A stretch of 64,000 nt of DNA, taken from contig NZ_CP108414.1 of the NCBI RefSeq assembly GCF_035978755.1, positions 8,680,001-8,744,000 of the forward strand, in the 5' to 3' direction. The position numbers and the translations under genes are program-made. The notes below the pieces were generated by a model. The model was not told the origin of the DNA. It did not search any database and was given only the letters and a program-made list of their open reading frames with translations. Shown here one piece after another: positions 1 to 7,645 of this stretch (positions are counted from its first letter, which is position 1; every line of letters starts with the position of its first letter). The DNA comes from Streptomyces sp. NBC_01298. Lineage in GTDB: Bacteria; Actinomycetota; Actinomycetes; Streptomycetales; Streptomycetaceae.

Positions 1-417
1 GCGCTGCCAGGCGCTGGTGCGGTCGCCGGTGGCCATCTGCGCGTAGGCGGCCCGGATGCCGTTCTGCCGGGCCTCCGCGTAGGCGGCGCGGTCGGCGGGG
101 GCCGTGGGGTCCTGCAGGTGCGGGCTGTGGGCCTCGTTGCGGCCGTCGGCCTCGCCGGAGGTGAGGTAGACGGTGGCGACCTTGATGCCCGTCGATATGG
201 AGCGGCTCAGGTCGGGGTTCATGAAGAAGAGGTCGTCGTCGGGATGCGCGACCACCTGGAGGACCGTGCCCTCGGTCACGCCCGGGCGGAGCGCCGCCCC
301 GGGCGCCGCCGACTCGGGCGTGGTCCCGTACCCGTAGGCCCAGGTCGTCACGCCGACGGCGCCGACGGTGAGCGCGGCGAGCAGGCCCGCGAGGCGGGTG
401 CGGCTGGCCAGGGACAT
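1..417 (-). CDS. PIG-L family deacetylase, N-terminal part (gene runs off the left edge)
   Basis: Only the first 139 codons are present. Residues about 8-30 form a hydrophobic N-terminal helix (signal peptide or anchor), so the protein probably acts outside the membrane. The AHPDDD motif at residues 57-62, followed by LFFMNPDL, is the metal-binding signature of the PIG-L/LmbE fold, whose members hydrolyse N-acetyl groups from sugars and related amides using zinc. The ATG at 417 is the only good start before the hydrophobic segment. The substrate cannot be told from the fragment; secreted Streptomyces members often carry further C-terminal domains, which would lie outside the window. Confidence 0.85.
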   Translation of the reverse strand, partial: MSLASRTRLAGLLAALTVGAVGVTTWAYGYGTTPESAAPGAALRPGVTEGTVLQVVAHPDDDLFFMNPDLSRSISTGIKVATVYLTSGEADGRNEAHSPHLQDPTAPADRAAYAEARQNGIRAAYAQMATGDRTSAWQR

Positions 418-1084
418 CTGCAACGCCTCGGGGGATTCGGTCGGACGGGTGCGGAACTGGGTTGCGGGGCGGGTCGGTGCCCCGTTGGCCCCACCGCTTG
501 CCGGAGACGACCGGGCCAGATTATGCCTCGCGCGTGTGCGCCTGACACACCGTCGAGTCGGCTATCTGGCGATAGGTGATCTTTTATCGGAATAACCCGA
601 ATTGATCGAGTTTGTCCGTGTGGAACGGAAGTGGAATTCCGCTCCGGCCCGGTCGGCCCGGGCGGTCCGTTCCGAAGCCGCGGAGCCGGCGCGGGCGCTC
701 GTGTGCACCGCAGAGGCCTTGGCGGGCGCGGTGCGAGCCCCTGCCTTGGCACCTGACGCGGAGTCGGCGTCCGGGGGCGAACCGTCCGGTGCGGTCGCGC
801 GCAGGGGAGTGCCTCCCGTGTGAGCGGATCCACACGGCTCACGTCGGGCAGGGGGCTGCCGGGGAGGGGGTGTCGGTCGGGGCGGCGGCGGACGTGCGTC
901 CCTCGCGCGGCGGCGCGTACCCCGCCACGACCGATACGGCGGGGCTCCATGATCAACATACAGCGCGCAGGGGGGCTTGCGGCAAGGCCCGGGTGGTGGC
1001 GAAGAATCGCCGACCGAAGCCGGAACCCGGGCGCCCCGCCGTGGAACCCGAGGCCGGGCGCCTCTACCGAAAGAGAGTCGCCGC
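418..1084. other. Intergenic region between divergent genes
   Basis: A 667-base stretch with no convincing gene; reading frames here lack normal Streptomyces codon bias or are shadows. An AT-richer patch at about 560-610 contains a small palindrome CTATC-tggc-GATAG at 562-575 and is the most likely place for the promoter of the leftward PIG-L gene. The segment before 1085 carries a purine-rich ribosome site (GAAAGAGAG) for the glycosyltransferase. Confidence 0.4.
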
Positions 1085-2314
1085 ATGCGTGTGGTGTTGT
1101 CGACGTACGGGTCGCGCGGAGCCGTGGAGCCGATGGCCGGGCTGGCCGTACGCCTGAGGCGGCTCGGCGCGGAGGTGCGGATGTGCGCACCGCCCGACGA
1201 GGAGTTCGCGGTACGGCTGGCGGCCCTCGGCGTCGAGCTCGTGCCGGCCGGCAGCCCGGTGCGCCCGCTCGTGACCTCGGTGACGCCCGGATCGGCGGAG
1301 GGCCTGGCGCGGCGGGCGGCGGATCTGATGGCCGCACAGTTCGCCGCGGTCGCCGGGGCGGCCGAAGGCGCGGACGCGCTGGTGGCGACGGGCCCCTTGC
1401 CGGTCACCGCCGGTGCGCGTTCGGTGGCCGAGAAGCTGGGTCTGCGCTACGTGCACGCGAGCCACCAGCCGGTCAGCCTGCCGTCGCCCCACCGGCGGCC
1501 GCCCGCGCGCCGGGGCAGTCCCCTACCGTCGGACACCACCGACAACCAGGCCCTCTGGGACCAGGACGCGGCCCTCGCGCACACCATGTTCGGCGGACCG
1601 CTCAACACCCTGCGTGCGGCTGCCGGCCTGCCGCCCGTGGACTCCGTACGGGACTACGCCTTCACCGCCCACCCCTGGCTGGCCACGGACCCGCTCCTCT
1701 CGCCGTGGCGGCCCACGGGTCTCGGCGTGGTGCAGACCGGGGCGTGGTACGCGCCGGACGAACGGCCCCTCCCCGCCGAGCTGCTGGAGTTCCTGGACGA
1801 CGGTGACGGCCTGCCGCCGGTCTACGTGGGCTTCGGCAGCACCCCCCTGAGCGCCCCGGGCGAGGTCGCCCGGGCTGCCGTCGAGGCGGTCCGTGCGCGG
1901 GGCCGCCGTGCCGTCGTCTCCCGGGGCTGGGCCGAACTGGCCCTGACCGACGGCCGGGACGACTGCTTCCTCGTCGACGAGGTCAACCACCAGGCGCTCT
2001 TCCGCCGGGTGGCCGCCGTCGTGCACCACGGCAGCGCCGGCACCACGACGACCGCCGCCCTGGCCGGCGTGCCCCAGGTGGTGGTGGCCCAGGGGGCGGA
2101 TCAGCCTTACTGGGCCGGCCGGGTCGCGGACCTGGGCATCGGCGCGGCCCACGGGGGCCCGGCCCCGGACGCCGAGTCCCTGTCGGCCGCGCTGCGCACG
2201 GCCCTGGCCCCCGCGACCCGCGCCCGGGCCGCCGAGGTGGCCGGCGCGGTCCGCACCGACGGGACGGCGGTGGCCGCGCGGCTGCTGCTCGACGGGGCCG
2301 GCCGGACCGCTTGA
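1085..2314 (+). CDS. GT1-family glycosyltransferase (vancosaminyl/MGT type)
   Basis: The 409-residue protein begins MRVVLSTYGSRGAVEPMAGL, the classic start of actinobacterial antibiotic glycosyltransferases with the GT-B fold, which move a sugar from an NDP-sugar to a small hydrophobic acceptor in the cytosol. The C-terminal donor-binding half has the VGFGS segment and HHGSAGTTT at residues 314-322, followed by VPQVVVAQGADQPYWAGRV, the usual donor-site region. The ATG at 1085 was chosen over upstream codons because homology starts exactly there and GAAAGAGAG precedes it. No aglycone or sugar-synthesis genes lie nearby, so it more likely modifies a xenobiotic, antibiotic or lipid than a pathway product made in this window; that is inference. 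Confidence 0.88.
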   Translation: MRVVLSTYGSRGAVEPMAGLAVRLRRLGAEVRMCAPPDEEFAVRLAALGVELVPAGSPVRPLVTSVTPGSAEGLARRAADLMAAQFAAVAGAAEGADALVATGPLPVTAGARSVAEKLGLRYVHASHQPVSLPSPHRRPPARRGSPLPSDTTDNQALWDQDAALAHTMFGGPLNTLRAAAGLPPVDSVRDYAFTAHPWLATDPLLSPWRPTGLGVVQTGAWYAPDERPLPAELLEFLDDGDGLPPVYVGFGSTPLSAPGEVARAAVEAVRARGRRAVVSRGWAELALTDGRDDCFLVDEVNHQALFRRVAAVVHHGSAGTTTTAALAGVPQVVVAQGADQPYWAGRVADLGIGAAHGGPAPDAESLSAALRTALAPATRARAAEVAGAVRTDGTAVAARLLLDGAGRTA

Positions 2315-2417
2315 CCTCAACTCCGGTCGAGGTCCTACCGTCGGTCCCGTTGGTCACCGGTCACCGACCACCGGTCACCGACCACCACCTGACGGCAGCA
2401 GACGAGGGGCGGACCCA

Positions 2418-3308
2418 GTGGACCTTGATACCGGAGCCATCGCGGAGCGGGCACTCGTCCTGGGACCGGGCGGCCCGGTCGGTACGGCTTGGATGGCGGG
2501 CCTCGTCGGCGGACTGCGCCGCGCCGGGGTCGACCTGGGCGGCGCCGACCTCGTCGTCGGCACGTCGGCCGGTGCGATCGTCGGAGCCCTGCTGGCCACC
2601 GGCCAGGACCCGGGACGGCTCGCCTCCCTCGGAGCCGCCCCGCCGCCGGCCACCGGACCCGGTGGCGGCGGGGCGGACGCCGCCCGGCCGGGCTCCGTGT
2701 TCGCCGTGCTCGGGGAGGCCGGCCTGGAACCGGGGGAGGCCCGGCGGCGGGTGGGCCGGATCGCCCTGGAGCACGCCGACTCGGCATCGGGCCCCGAGGC
2801 CGCGCGGAGGCTGCTCGCGGGGCGGGCCGCGCTGATCGGAGCCGGCGGCTGGCCGGAGCGGCGGCTGCTGATCACCGCGGTGGAGGCGGCCACCGGCGAG
2901 CCCGTGGTGTGGGACCGCACGAGCGGTGTGCCGCTGGTCCGGGCCGTGGCCGCGAGCAGCGCCTTCCCCGGAGCCGAGCCGCCCGTCGCGGTCGCGGGGC
3001 GGCGGTACATGGACGGCGCCCTGCGGGCGGGGACGAACGCGGACCTCGCGGCCGGGGCCCGGACGCTCGTCGTCGTGGAGCCCATGGCGCACCTGTTCCC
3101 CCGCGAGCCGCTCGACGGGCGGTCGGGGGCCGACGGGGCGCGGACCGTCGTGACCCTCGGGCCCGATCCGGACGCCGTACGGGCCTTCGGGCCGGACCTG
3201 CGGGACCTGGCGCACTGGGAGCCGGCGTACCGGGCGGGCCTGGCCCAGGCGGGCGCCGCGGCCGAACGGCTCCGCCCGGTGTGGAACCCGGGATCCGGCA
3301 CGGCCTGA
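2418..3308 (+). CDS. Patatin-like phospholipase family protein
   Basis: A 296-residue protein with an oxyanion-loop-like GPGGPVGTAW at residues 16-25, the nucleophile elbow GTSAG with Ser50, and the patatin DG(A) motif YMDGA with Asp199. These make the Ser-Asp dyad of patatin/RssA-type acyl hydrolases, which cleave acyl esters of lipids. No signal peptide is visible, so it is probably cytosolic or membrane-associated. The GTG start at 2418 follows GAGGGGCGG. It lies 103 bases after the glycosyltransferase on the same strand; the gap holds short ACCGGTCACCGACC-type direct repeats (about 2350-2390). Its physiological lipid is unknown. Confidence 0.85.
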   Translation: MDLDTGAIAERALVLGPGGPVGTAWMAGLVGGLRRAGVDLGGADLVVGTSAGAIVGALLATGQDPGRLASLGAAPPPATGPGGGGADAARPGSVFAVLGEAGLEPGEARRRVGRIALEHADSASGPEAARRLLAGRAALIGAGGWPERRLLITAVEAATGEPVVWDRTSGVPLVRAVAASSAFPGAEPPVAVAGRRYMDGALRAGTNADLAAGARTLVVVEPMAHLFPREPLDGRSGADGARTVVTLGPDPDAVRAFGPDLRDLAHWEPAYRAGLAQAGAAAERLRPVWNPGSGTA

Positions 3309-3388
3309 CACCGGTCCCCACCCCCGTGCGGGGCCCACTCGCCCGAGCCGATGTCACGCACCCGGCGACCCGGCGACCCGGCCTGCCG

Positions 3389-3566
3389 GGCAGGCCCGGC
3401 AGGACCGGCCGGGCCGTCATCCGGCCGGCCCACCTTGACGGCGGGCCGTCCGGGCCGAACCCCGACCTGGTGACCGGGCGACCCGGCAGGCCCGGCAGGA
3501 CCGGCCGACGCGGCCGGCCGTCATCCGGCCGGCCCACCCCGACGGCGGGCCGGCCGGGCCGAACCC
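3389..3566. repeat. Imperfect direct repeat, two copies of about 75-80 bases
   Basis: Copy 1 spans about 3389-3462 and copy 2 about 3485-3566. Both read through GGCAGGCCCGGCAGGACC, then GTCATCCGGCCGGCCCACC, then GACGGCGGGCC and GGGCCGAACCC. Copy 2 has a few extra bases (ACGCGGCC region) in the middle. Each copy contains GGCCGG-rich inverted segments that could fold. They lie in the 423-base gap 3309-3731, in which I see no gene. Confidence 0.75.
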
Positions 3567-3731
3567 GCAGGCCGGGGCGGTACGTTCCGCATCCCGCAGG
3601 GCACGCCGTCTATCCCGGCCCGACCCGGGGATGGGAACCTGACCCTGCCGCTCAGCCGAGCGCGGGCGCCCGCTCACCCCCGATCCGGTGTGCGCCCTTG
3701 CAGCCGACCTTCCATCAAGGGAGTTCACCGC

Positions 3732-5348
3732 ATGCAGACCCGTTTAGCCGATGATGCGCGCAAGCGAGTGGTGTGGGGGATAGCCCTCGTCCTGATCGCC
3801 GTCACCGCGCTCCTCGGAGCCGGCCCCGGGGCCGCGGGGGCCGCCACCGCTCCGCCCGCCCCGCCCGTACCCGTACTGACCTGGGGTCCCTGCGCCGACG
3901 ACCCGGGAGACGGCTTCGAGTGCGCGACCGCCCAGGTGCCGCTCGACTACCGCCGGCCCACCGGAAGCACCATCCCGATCGCCGTCACCCGGAGGCTCGC
4001 GGCCGACCCGGCCCACCGCACCGGCGTCCTGGTGCTGCACCCCGGCGGACCCGGCAACTCCGGCGTGAACTTCGCCCGCAACAGCTACGCCGCACTCCCC
4101 GCCGCCCTCCGGGACGGCTTCGACGTCGTCGGGTACGACATGCGGGGCGTGGCGCGCAGCGGCCAGGTGGAGTGCTGGAACGACGCGGAGTACTCGGCCG
4201 CCGTCGACGCCGCGCGCGGAGTCCCCGGACCGGGAGCCCTGCAGACCGCCCTCCGACAGGGCCGGGAGTTCGCCGCCGCCTGCCGGGAACGCGCCGGCGG
4301 GCTCGTGCCGTTCATCGGCACCGGGTCCAACGCCAAGGACCTCGACCTGCTGCGCCAGGCCCTCGGCGAGGAGACCCTCACCTTCTACGGCCGTTCCTTC
4401 GGCAGCTACGTCGGCACCGTCTACGCCGCCCAGTTCCCCCGGCGCGTGCGCGCCATGGTCCTGGACGGCGCCTACGATCCGCGCCGCTACGCCGACGTGC
4501 CCTACGCCTACGACGCCGCGCAGTTCACCGCCCTGGACTCGGCGGTCGGCCGGTTCCTCGACTGGTGCGCCCAGAACGCCACCGCCTGCGGATTCGGGGC
4601 GGGCGAGCCCCGGCAGGCCTTCGAGCGGCTCAAGCGGGACCTCGACGCCGATCCCGTCATCACCGCGAGCGGACGCCCGGCCACCGGCTACACCCTCGCC
4701 TACCGCCTGATGTTCAACATCAACTCGGGCAAGGAGATCTGGCCCTACCTGGGAGAGGCGCTGGCCCTGGCCCAGGCACACAAGACGTCCTTCCTCCTCT
4801 CACCCCCCTCACCGGGCTCCTTCGACTTCCTGAACGTCAACCTGGCCGTCGAGTGCGCCGACCGCGTCTACCCGAGCAGCCGGCTCCTCCTGGGCGCCCT
4901 GGTCGGCGCGGAGTCCGCCTCGGCGCCGCTGCTCGGGCCGCCCATCGGCCTGGGACCGCCCACCTACGACCACAACCACGCGCCCGCCTGCGCACAGTGG
5001 CAGGCGGAACGCCCCAGCCGCTACGAGGGCTCCTACCGGGCGGCCGGTTCCGCCCCGATCCTGGTCCTCGGCACGACCGGTGACCCGGACACCCCGTACC
5101 AGGACGCCGTGGCCCTGGCCGGGACGCTGGACGCCGGCCGGCTCCTGACCTTCGACGCCGAGGGGCACACCGGCTATAACCGGAGCGAGTGCGTCAGCGC
5201 ACTCGTCAACTCCTACCTGGCCACCCTGGCCCTGCCCGCACGGGGCACCGTCTGCGCGGACGAGACGCCCCCGGAGGCACTCGGCCGCCGCACCGCCGCT
5301 CCCGCGCCGGTCGACGAGACGAACGACGTGATCCCCACCCTGCGCTGA
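3732..5348 (+). CDS. Secreted alpha/beta-hydrolase of the S33 tripeptidyl aminopeptidase type, TTA codon at position 5
   Basis: A 538-residue exported serine hydrolase. Residues 1-36 form a signal peptide (charged start, hydrophobic core, AGAAT cleavage region). The mature part has HPGGPGNSG (oxyanion hole), YGRSFGS with nucleophile Ser222, GTTGDPDTP with Asp453 as likely acid, and GHTGY with His479; the C-terminal part matches the TAP-like domain. The family removes tripeptides from protein N-termini outside the cell. The ATG at 3732 follows AAGGGAG. The fifth codon (3744-3746) is TTA, read only by the bldA tRNA in Streptomyces, so synthesis is probably limited to late growth or differentiation. 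It converges on the monooxygenase gene. Confidence 0.92.
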   Translation: MQTRLADDARKRVVWGIALVLIAVTALLGAGPGAAGAATAPPAPPVPVLTWGPCADDPGDGFECATAQVPLDYRRPTGSTIPIAVTRRLAADPAHRTGVLVLHPGGPGNSGVNFARNSYAALPAALRDGFDVVGYDMRGVARSGQVECWNDAEYSAAVDAARGVPGPGALQTALRQGREFAAACRERAGGLVPFIGTGSNAKDLDLLRQALGEETLTFYGRSFGSYVGTVYAAQFPRRVRAMVLDGAYDPRRYADVPYAYDAAQFTALDSAVGRFLDWCAQNATACGFGAGEPRQAFERLKRDLDADPVITASGRPATGYTLAYRLMFNINSGKEIWPYLGEALALAQAHKTSFLLSPPSPGSFDFLNVNLAVECADRVYPSSRLLLGALVGAESASAPLLGPPIGLGPPTYDHNHAPACAQWQAERPSRYEGSYRAAGSAPILVLGTTGDPDTPYQDAVALAGTLDAGRLLTFDAEGHTGYNRSECVSALVNSYLATLALPARGTVCADETPPEALGRRTAAPAPVDETNDVIPTLR

Positions 5349-5378
5349 CCGGGGATCCGCCTCGGTTTCGGATCCGCC

Positions 5379-6818
5379 TCAGCGCACCACCACGGGTGAG
5401 CCGGGGCGGGCCAGGCGGGCGAGGTAGCGGGCCAGTCCGGTCGCGTCCTCGCCCGCCCAGCCCACGTACCCGTCGGGCCGGACCAGGAAGAGCCCCTTGC
5501 CGTAGGGCTCGTACGCTCCGATCCGGTGCGCCTCCAGGAACTCCAGCTCCAGGGAAGGCAGTTCGGCGTCCGTGCCGACGGCGAGCAGGGTGAAGTGCGG
5601 TCCCCGGAACAGGTCGAAGAGCCTGCGCCCGTCCGGCAGCGGGCCGTCGGGGGCGCGGTCCCCGGCCTCGAGGGCGCCCGCGGCCCCCTCGGAGAGGGGG
5701 CCTCCCCGGTAGCCCAGGCCGAGCTGGCGGGTGGCGTCGCCGCGCTCCTCCTGGCCGCGGTGGATCCGCGTGGACAGGCCCAGTACGTGCGCGGCGACGG
5801 GCCGGCGCTCCTGCTCGTAGGTGTCCACGAGCGCGGGATCCGCACCGTGGAGCAGCACCTGCCCGAGCTTCCAGCCGAGGTTGTAGGCGTCCTGCACGCT
5901 GGTGTTGAGCCCCTGGCCGCCGGCCGGGGAGTGCACGTGCGCCGCGTCGCCCGCGAGCAGCACCCGGCCGGAGCGGAACCGGTCGGCCATGGCGGCGCGC
6001 GGCCTGAAGTCCGAGGCCCACCGGACCTCGGTGACGTCCTCGGCGCCCAGATGGGTCAGCGCGGCGACCGCGGCGGGGATGTCGAGACTGTCGGTCCGCG
6101 CGACGAACTGGTGCTCGTCCGTGCCGGGCAGCGGGCACAGCGCGGCGAAGCCGCCCGCCGGGCCGGGGAACAGATGCCAGTGGTCGCGGTCCAGGGCGCC
6201 GGGACGCAGCCGGACGTCGGCCACGACCATCGGGGCGGGATCCACAGTCTCGCCGGTCATTGCGATGTCCAGGGCCTTGCGCACCGTGGAGCGGCCGCCG
6301 TCTGCGGCGACCAGATAGGCGGCGCGCAGCGTGCTGCCGTCCGAGAGGTGCGCGTTCACCGAGTCGGTGTCCTGGTCGAAACCGGTCAGGGCGACGCCGA
6401 AGCGGACCCGGCCGCCCAGCCCGGTGAGGCGCTCGAACAGGATCTCCTGGGTGCGCCACTGCGGCAGTAGCCGGGACCGCGGATACGGCTCGGTGTCCGT
6501 GGGGCCGCCGACCCCGGCGTCGCCGAGCATGTCGTGCTCGCCCACGGACAGGCCGTCCTGCCAGATCAGGCCGATGGGCGCGTGGGCGCTCGCCTCCTGT
6601 ACGGCGTCACCCACGCCCAGGTCGTCGAAGACCTCGAGGGTCCGCGGCTGGAGGCCCTTGCCCCGGGAGCCGGGGAAGAGGGTGTCGGCCCGCTCGACGA
6701 CCAGGGCGCGGACGCCGCGGCGGGTGAGGTCCAGGGCGAGGGCCAGTCCGGTGGGGCCGGCGCCGACGACGAGCACGTCGGGACCGCCGAGTTCCTTAAC
6801 GCTGTTAAGTGCTGTCAT
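5379..6818 (-). CDS. FAD-dependent aromatic monooxygenase
   Basis: A 479-residue group A flavoprotein hydroxylase. The Rossmann motif GAGPTG is at residues 19-24, and AGDAAHVHSPAGGQGLN at about 289-305 is the GD motif contacting FAD and NAD(P)H. Such enzymes hydroxylate aromatic substrates with O2 and NAD(P)H; several inactivate antibiotics (tetracyclines, rifamycins) and others act in polyketide tailoring. It starts at 6818, opposite a repressor close to TetR itself, and a copy of the palindromic operator lies inside codons 4-8. I therefore infer an inducible detoxification gene for a planar aromatic compound. The exact substrate is not shown by the sequence. Confidence 0.9.
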   Translation of the reverse strand: MTALNSVKELGGPDVLVVGAGPTGLALALDLTRRGVRALVVERADTLFPGSRGKGLQPRTLEVFDDLGVGDAVQEASAHAPIGLIWQDGLSVGEHDMLGDAGVGGPTDTEPYPRSRLLPQWRTQEILFERLTGLGGRVRFGVALTGFDQDTDSVNAHLSDGSTLRAAYLVAADGGRSTVRKALDIAMTGETVDPAPMVVADVRLRPGALDRDHWHLFPGPAGGFAALCPLPGTDEHQFVARTDSLDIPAAVAALTHLGAEDVTEVRWASDFRPRAAMADRFRSGRVLLAGDAAHVHSPAGGQGLNTSVQDAYNLGWKLGQVLLHGADPALVDTYEQERRPVAAHVLGLSTRIHRGQEERGDATRQLGLGYRGGPLSEGAAGALEAGDRAPDGPLPDGRRLFDLFRGPHFTLLAVGTDAELPSLELEFLEAHRIGAYEPYGKGLFLVRPDGYVGWAGEDATGLARYLARLARPGSPVVVR

Positions 6819-6848
6819 GGGTACGAGAATCCGCTTAACGCTGTTAAG
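6795..6848. promoter_or_regulatory. Pair of identical palindromic operators between monooxygenase and tetR
   Basis: CTTAACGCTGTTAAG occurs twice, at 6795-6809 and 6834-6848. Each is CTTAAC, three bases, GTTAAG, a perfect 6-bp inverted repeat, and the two centres are 39 bp apart. The first lies inside the monooxygenase coding start and the second ends eight bases before the repressor start. Two palindromes between a divergent repressor and target is the Tn10 tetO1/tetO2 arrangement; binding by the 6857 protein is inferred. Confidence 0.85.
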
Positions 6849-6856
6849 TTGTCAAG

Positions 6857-7555
6857 GTGGTGAGAGAAGAACGAGAGAGAAAACCCGAAAGGCCCCGCCT
6901 GGACCGGGCGATGGTGGCGTCCACGGCCCTGCGGCTGCTCGGAGACGTGGGCCTGGAGGGCCTGACCCTGCGGGCCATCGCCAAGGAGCTGGACGTCAAG
7001 GCACCCGCCCTGTACTGGCACTTCAAGGACAAGCAGGCGCTGCTCGACGAGATGGCCACCGAGATGTTCCGCCGGATGACGGCGGACCTGGACGCGGCCC
7101 GCCCGCCCCGCGACTGGTCCCAGGCACTGGAGGCCGCGATGCGGGGGCTCAGGGAGCACCTGCTGCGCTACCGGGACGGGGCCAAGGTCTACAGCGGTAC
7201 GCACTTCACCGACATGAGCTACGCCGCTCCGATGGAGGCCCATCTGCGGACGCTCGTCGCGGGCGGCTTCACGGCGGCGGGGGCGGCCCGGGCCTGGTTC
7301 ACCGTGTACAGCTACACCATCGGGTACGTGATCGAGGAGCAGTCGATGGGCCCGCTGCCCGGCTCGGACGGCGAGGGATACGACCTGGAGGCCCGCGCCG
7401 AACGGCTCGCCGGCTACCCGCTGACGGCCGAGGCGGGCCCGGAGATGTTCCGCGATCAGGACGCCGGCTTCGAAGCGGGCCTCGCGGCGGTGCTCGCGGG
7501 CATCGCCTCGACCCTGCTCCCGCCGACCGCGCGGCCGGCGCCGCAGGGCCCGTAG
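6857..7555 (+). CDS. TetR-class repressor (true TetR-like C-terminal domain)
   Basis: A 232-residue one-component repressor. The N-terminal helix-turn-helix runs over residues about 15-62 (LTLRAIAKELDVKAPALYWHF), and the C-terminal half (HFTDMSYAAPMEAHLRTLV then FTVYSYTIGYVIEEQ) resembles the ligand-binding domain of the tetracycline repressor rather than the broad AcrR group. The start is GTG at 6857 (or 6860); only eight bases separate it from the operator, so the transcript is probably leaderless. It is divergent from the monooxygenase and convergent with the DHA2 efflux gene, and likely represses itself and at least the monooxygenase until a drug-like ligand binds. Confidence 0.9.
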   Translation: MVREERERKPERPRLDRAMVASTALRLLGDVGLEGLTLRAIAKELDVKAPALYWHFKDKQALLDEMATEMFRRMTADLDAARPPRDWSQALEAAMRGLREHLLRYRDGAKVYSGTHFTDMSYAAPMEAHLRTLVAGGFTAAGAARAWFTVYSYTIGYVIEEQSMGPLPGSDGEGYDLEARAERLAGYPLTAEAGPEMFRDQDAGFEAGLAAVLAGIASTLLPPTARPAPQGP

Positions 7556-7645
7556 GCCCCACCGGACCCGCCCGCCCCGCCGGATCGAGCGGCCCCACCG
7601 GATCCGCGCGCCCCGCGGACCCCGCGGGCCCTGCGAGCGTCCCCG

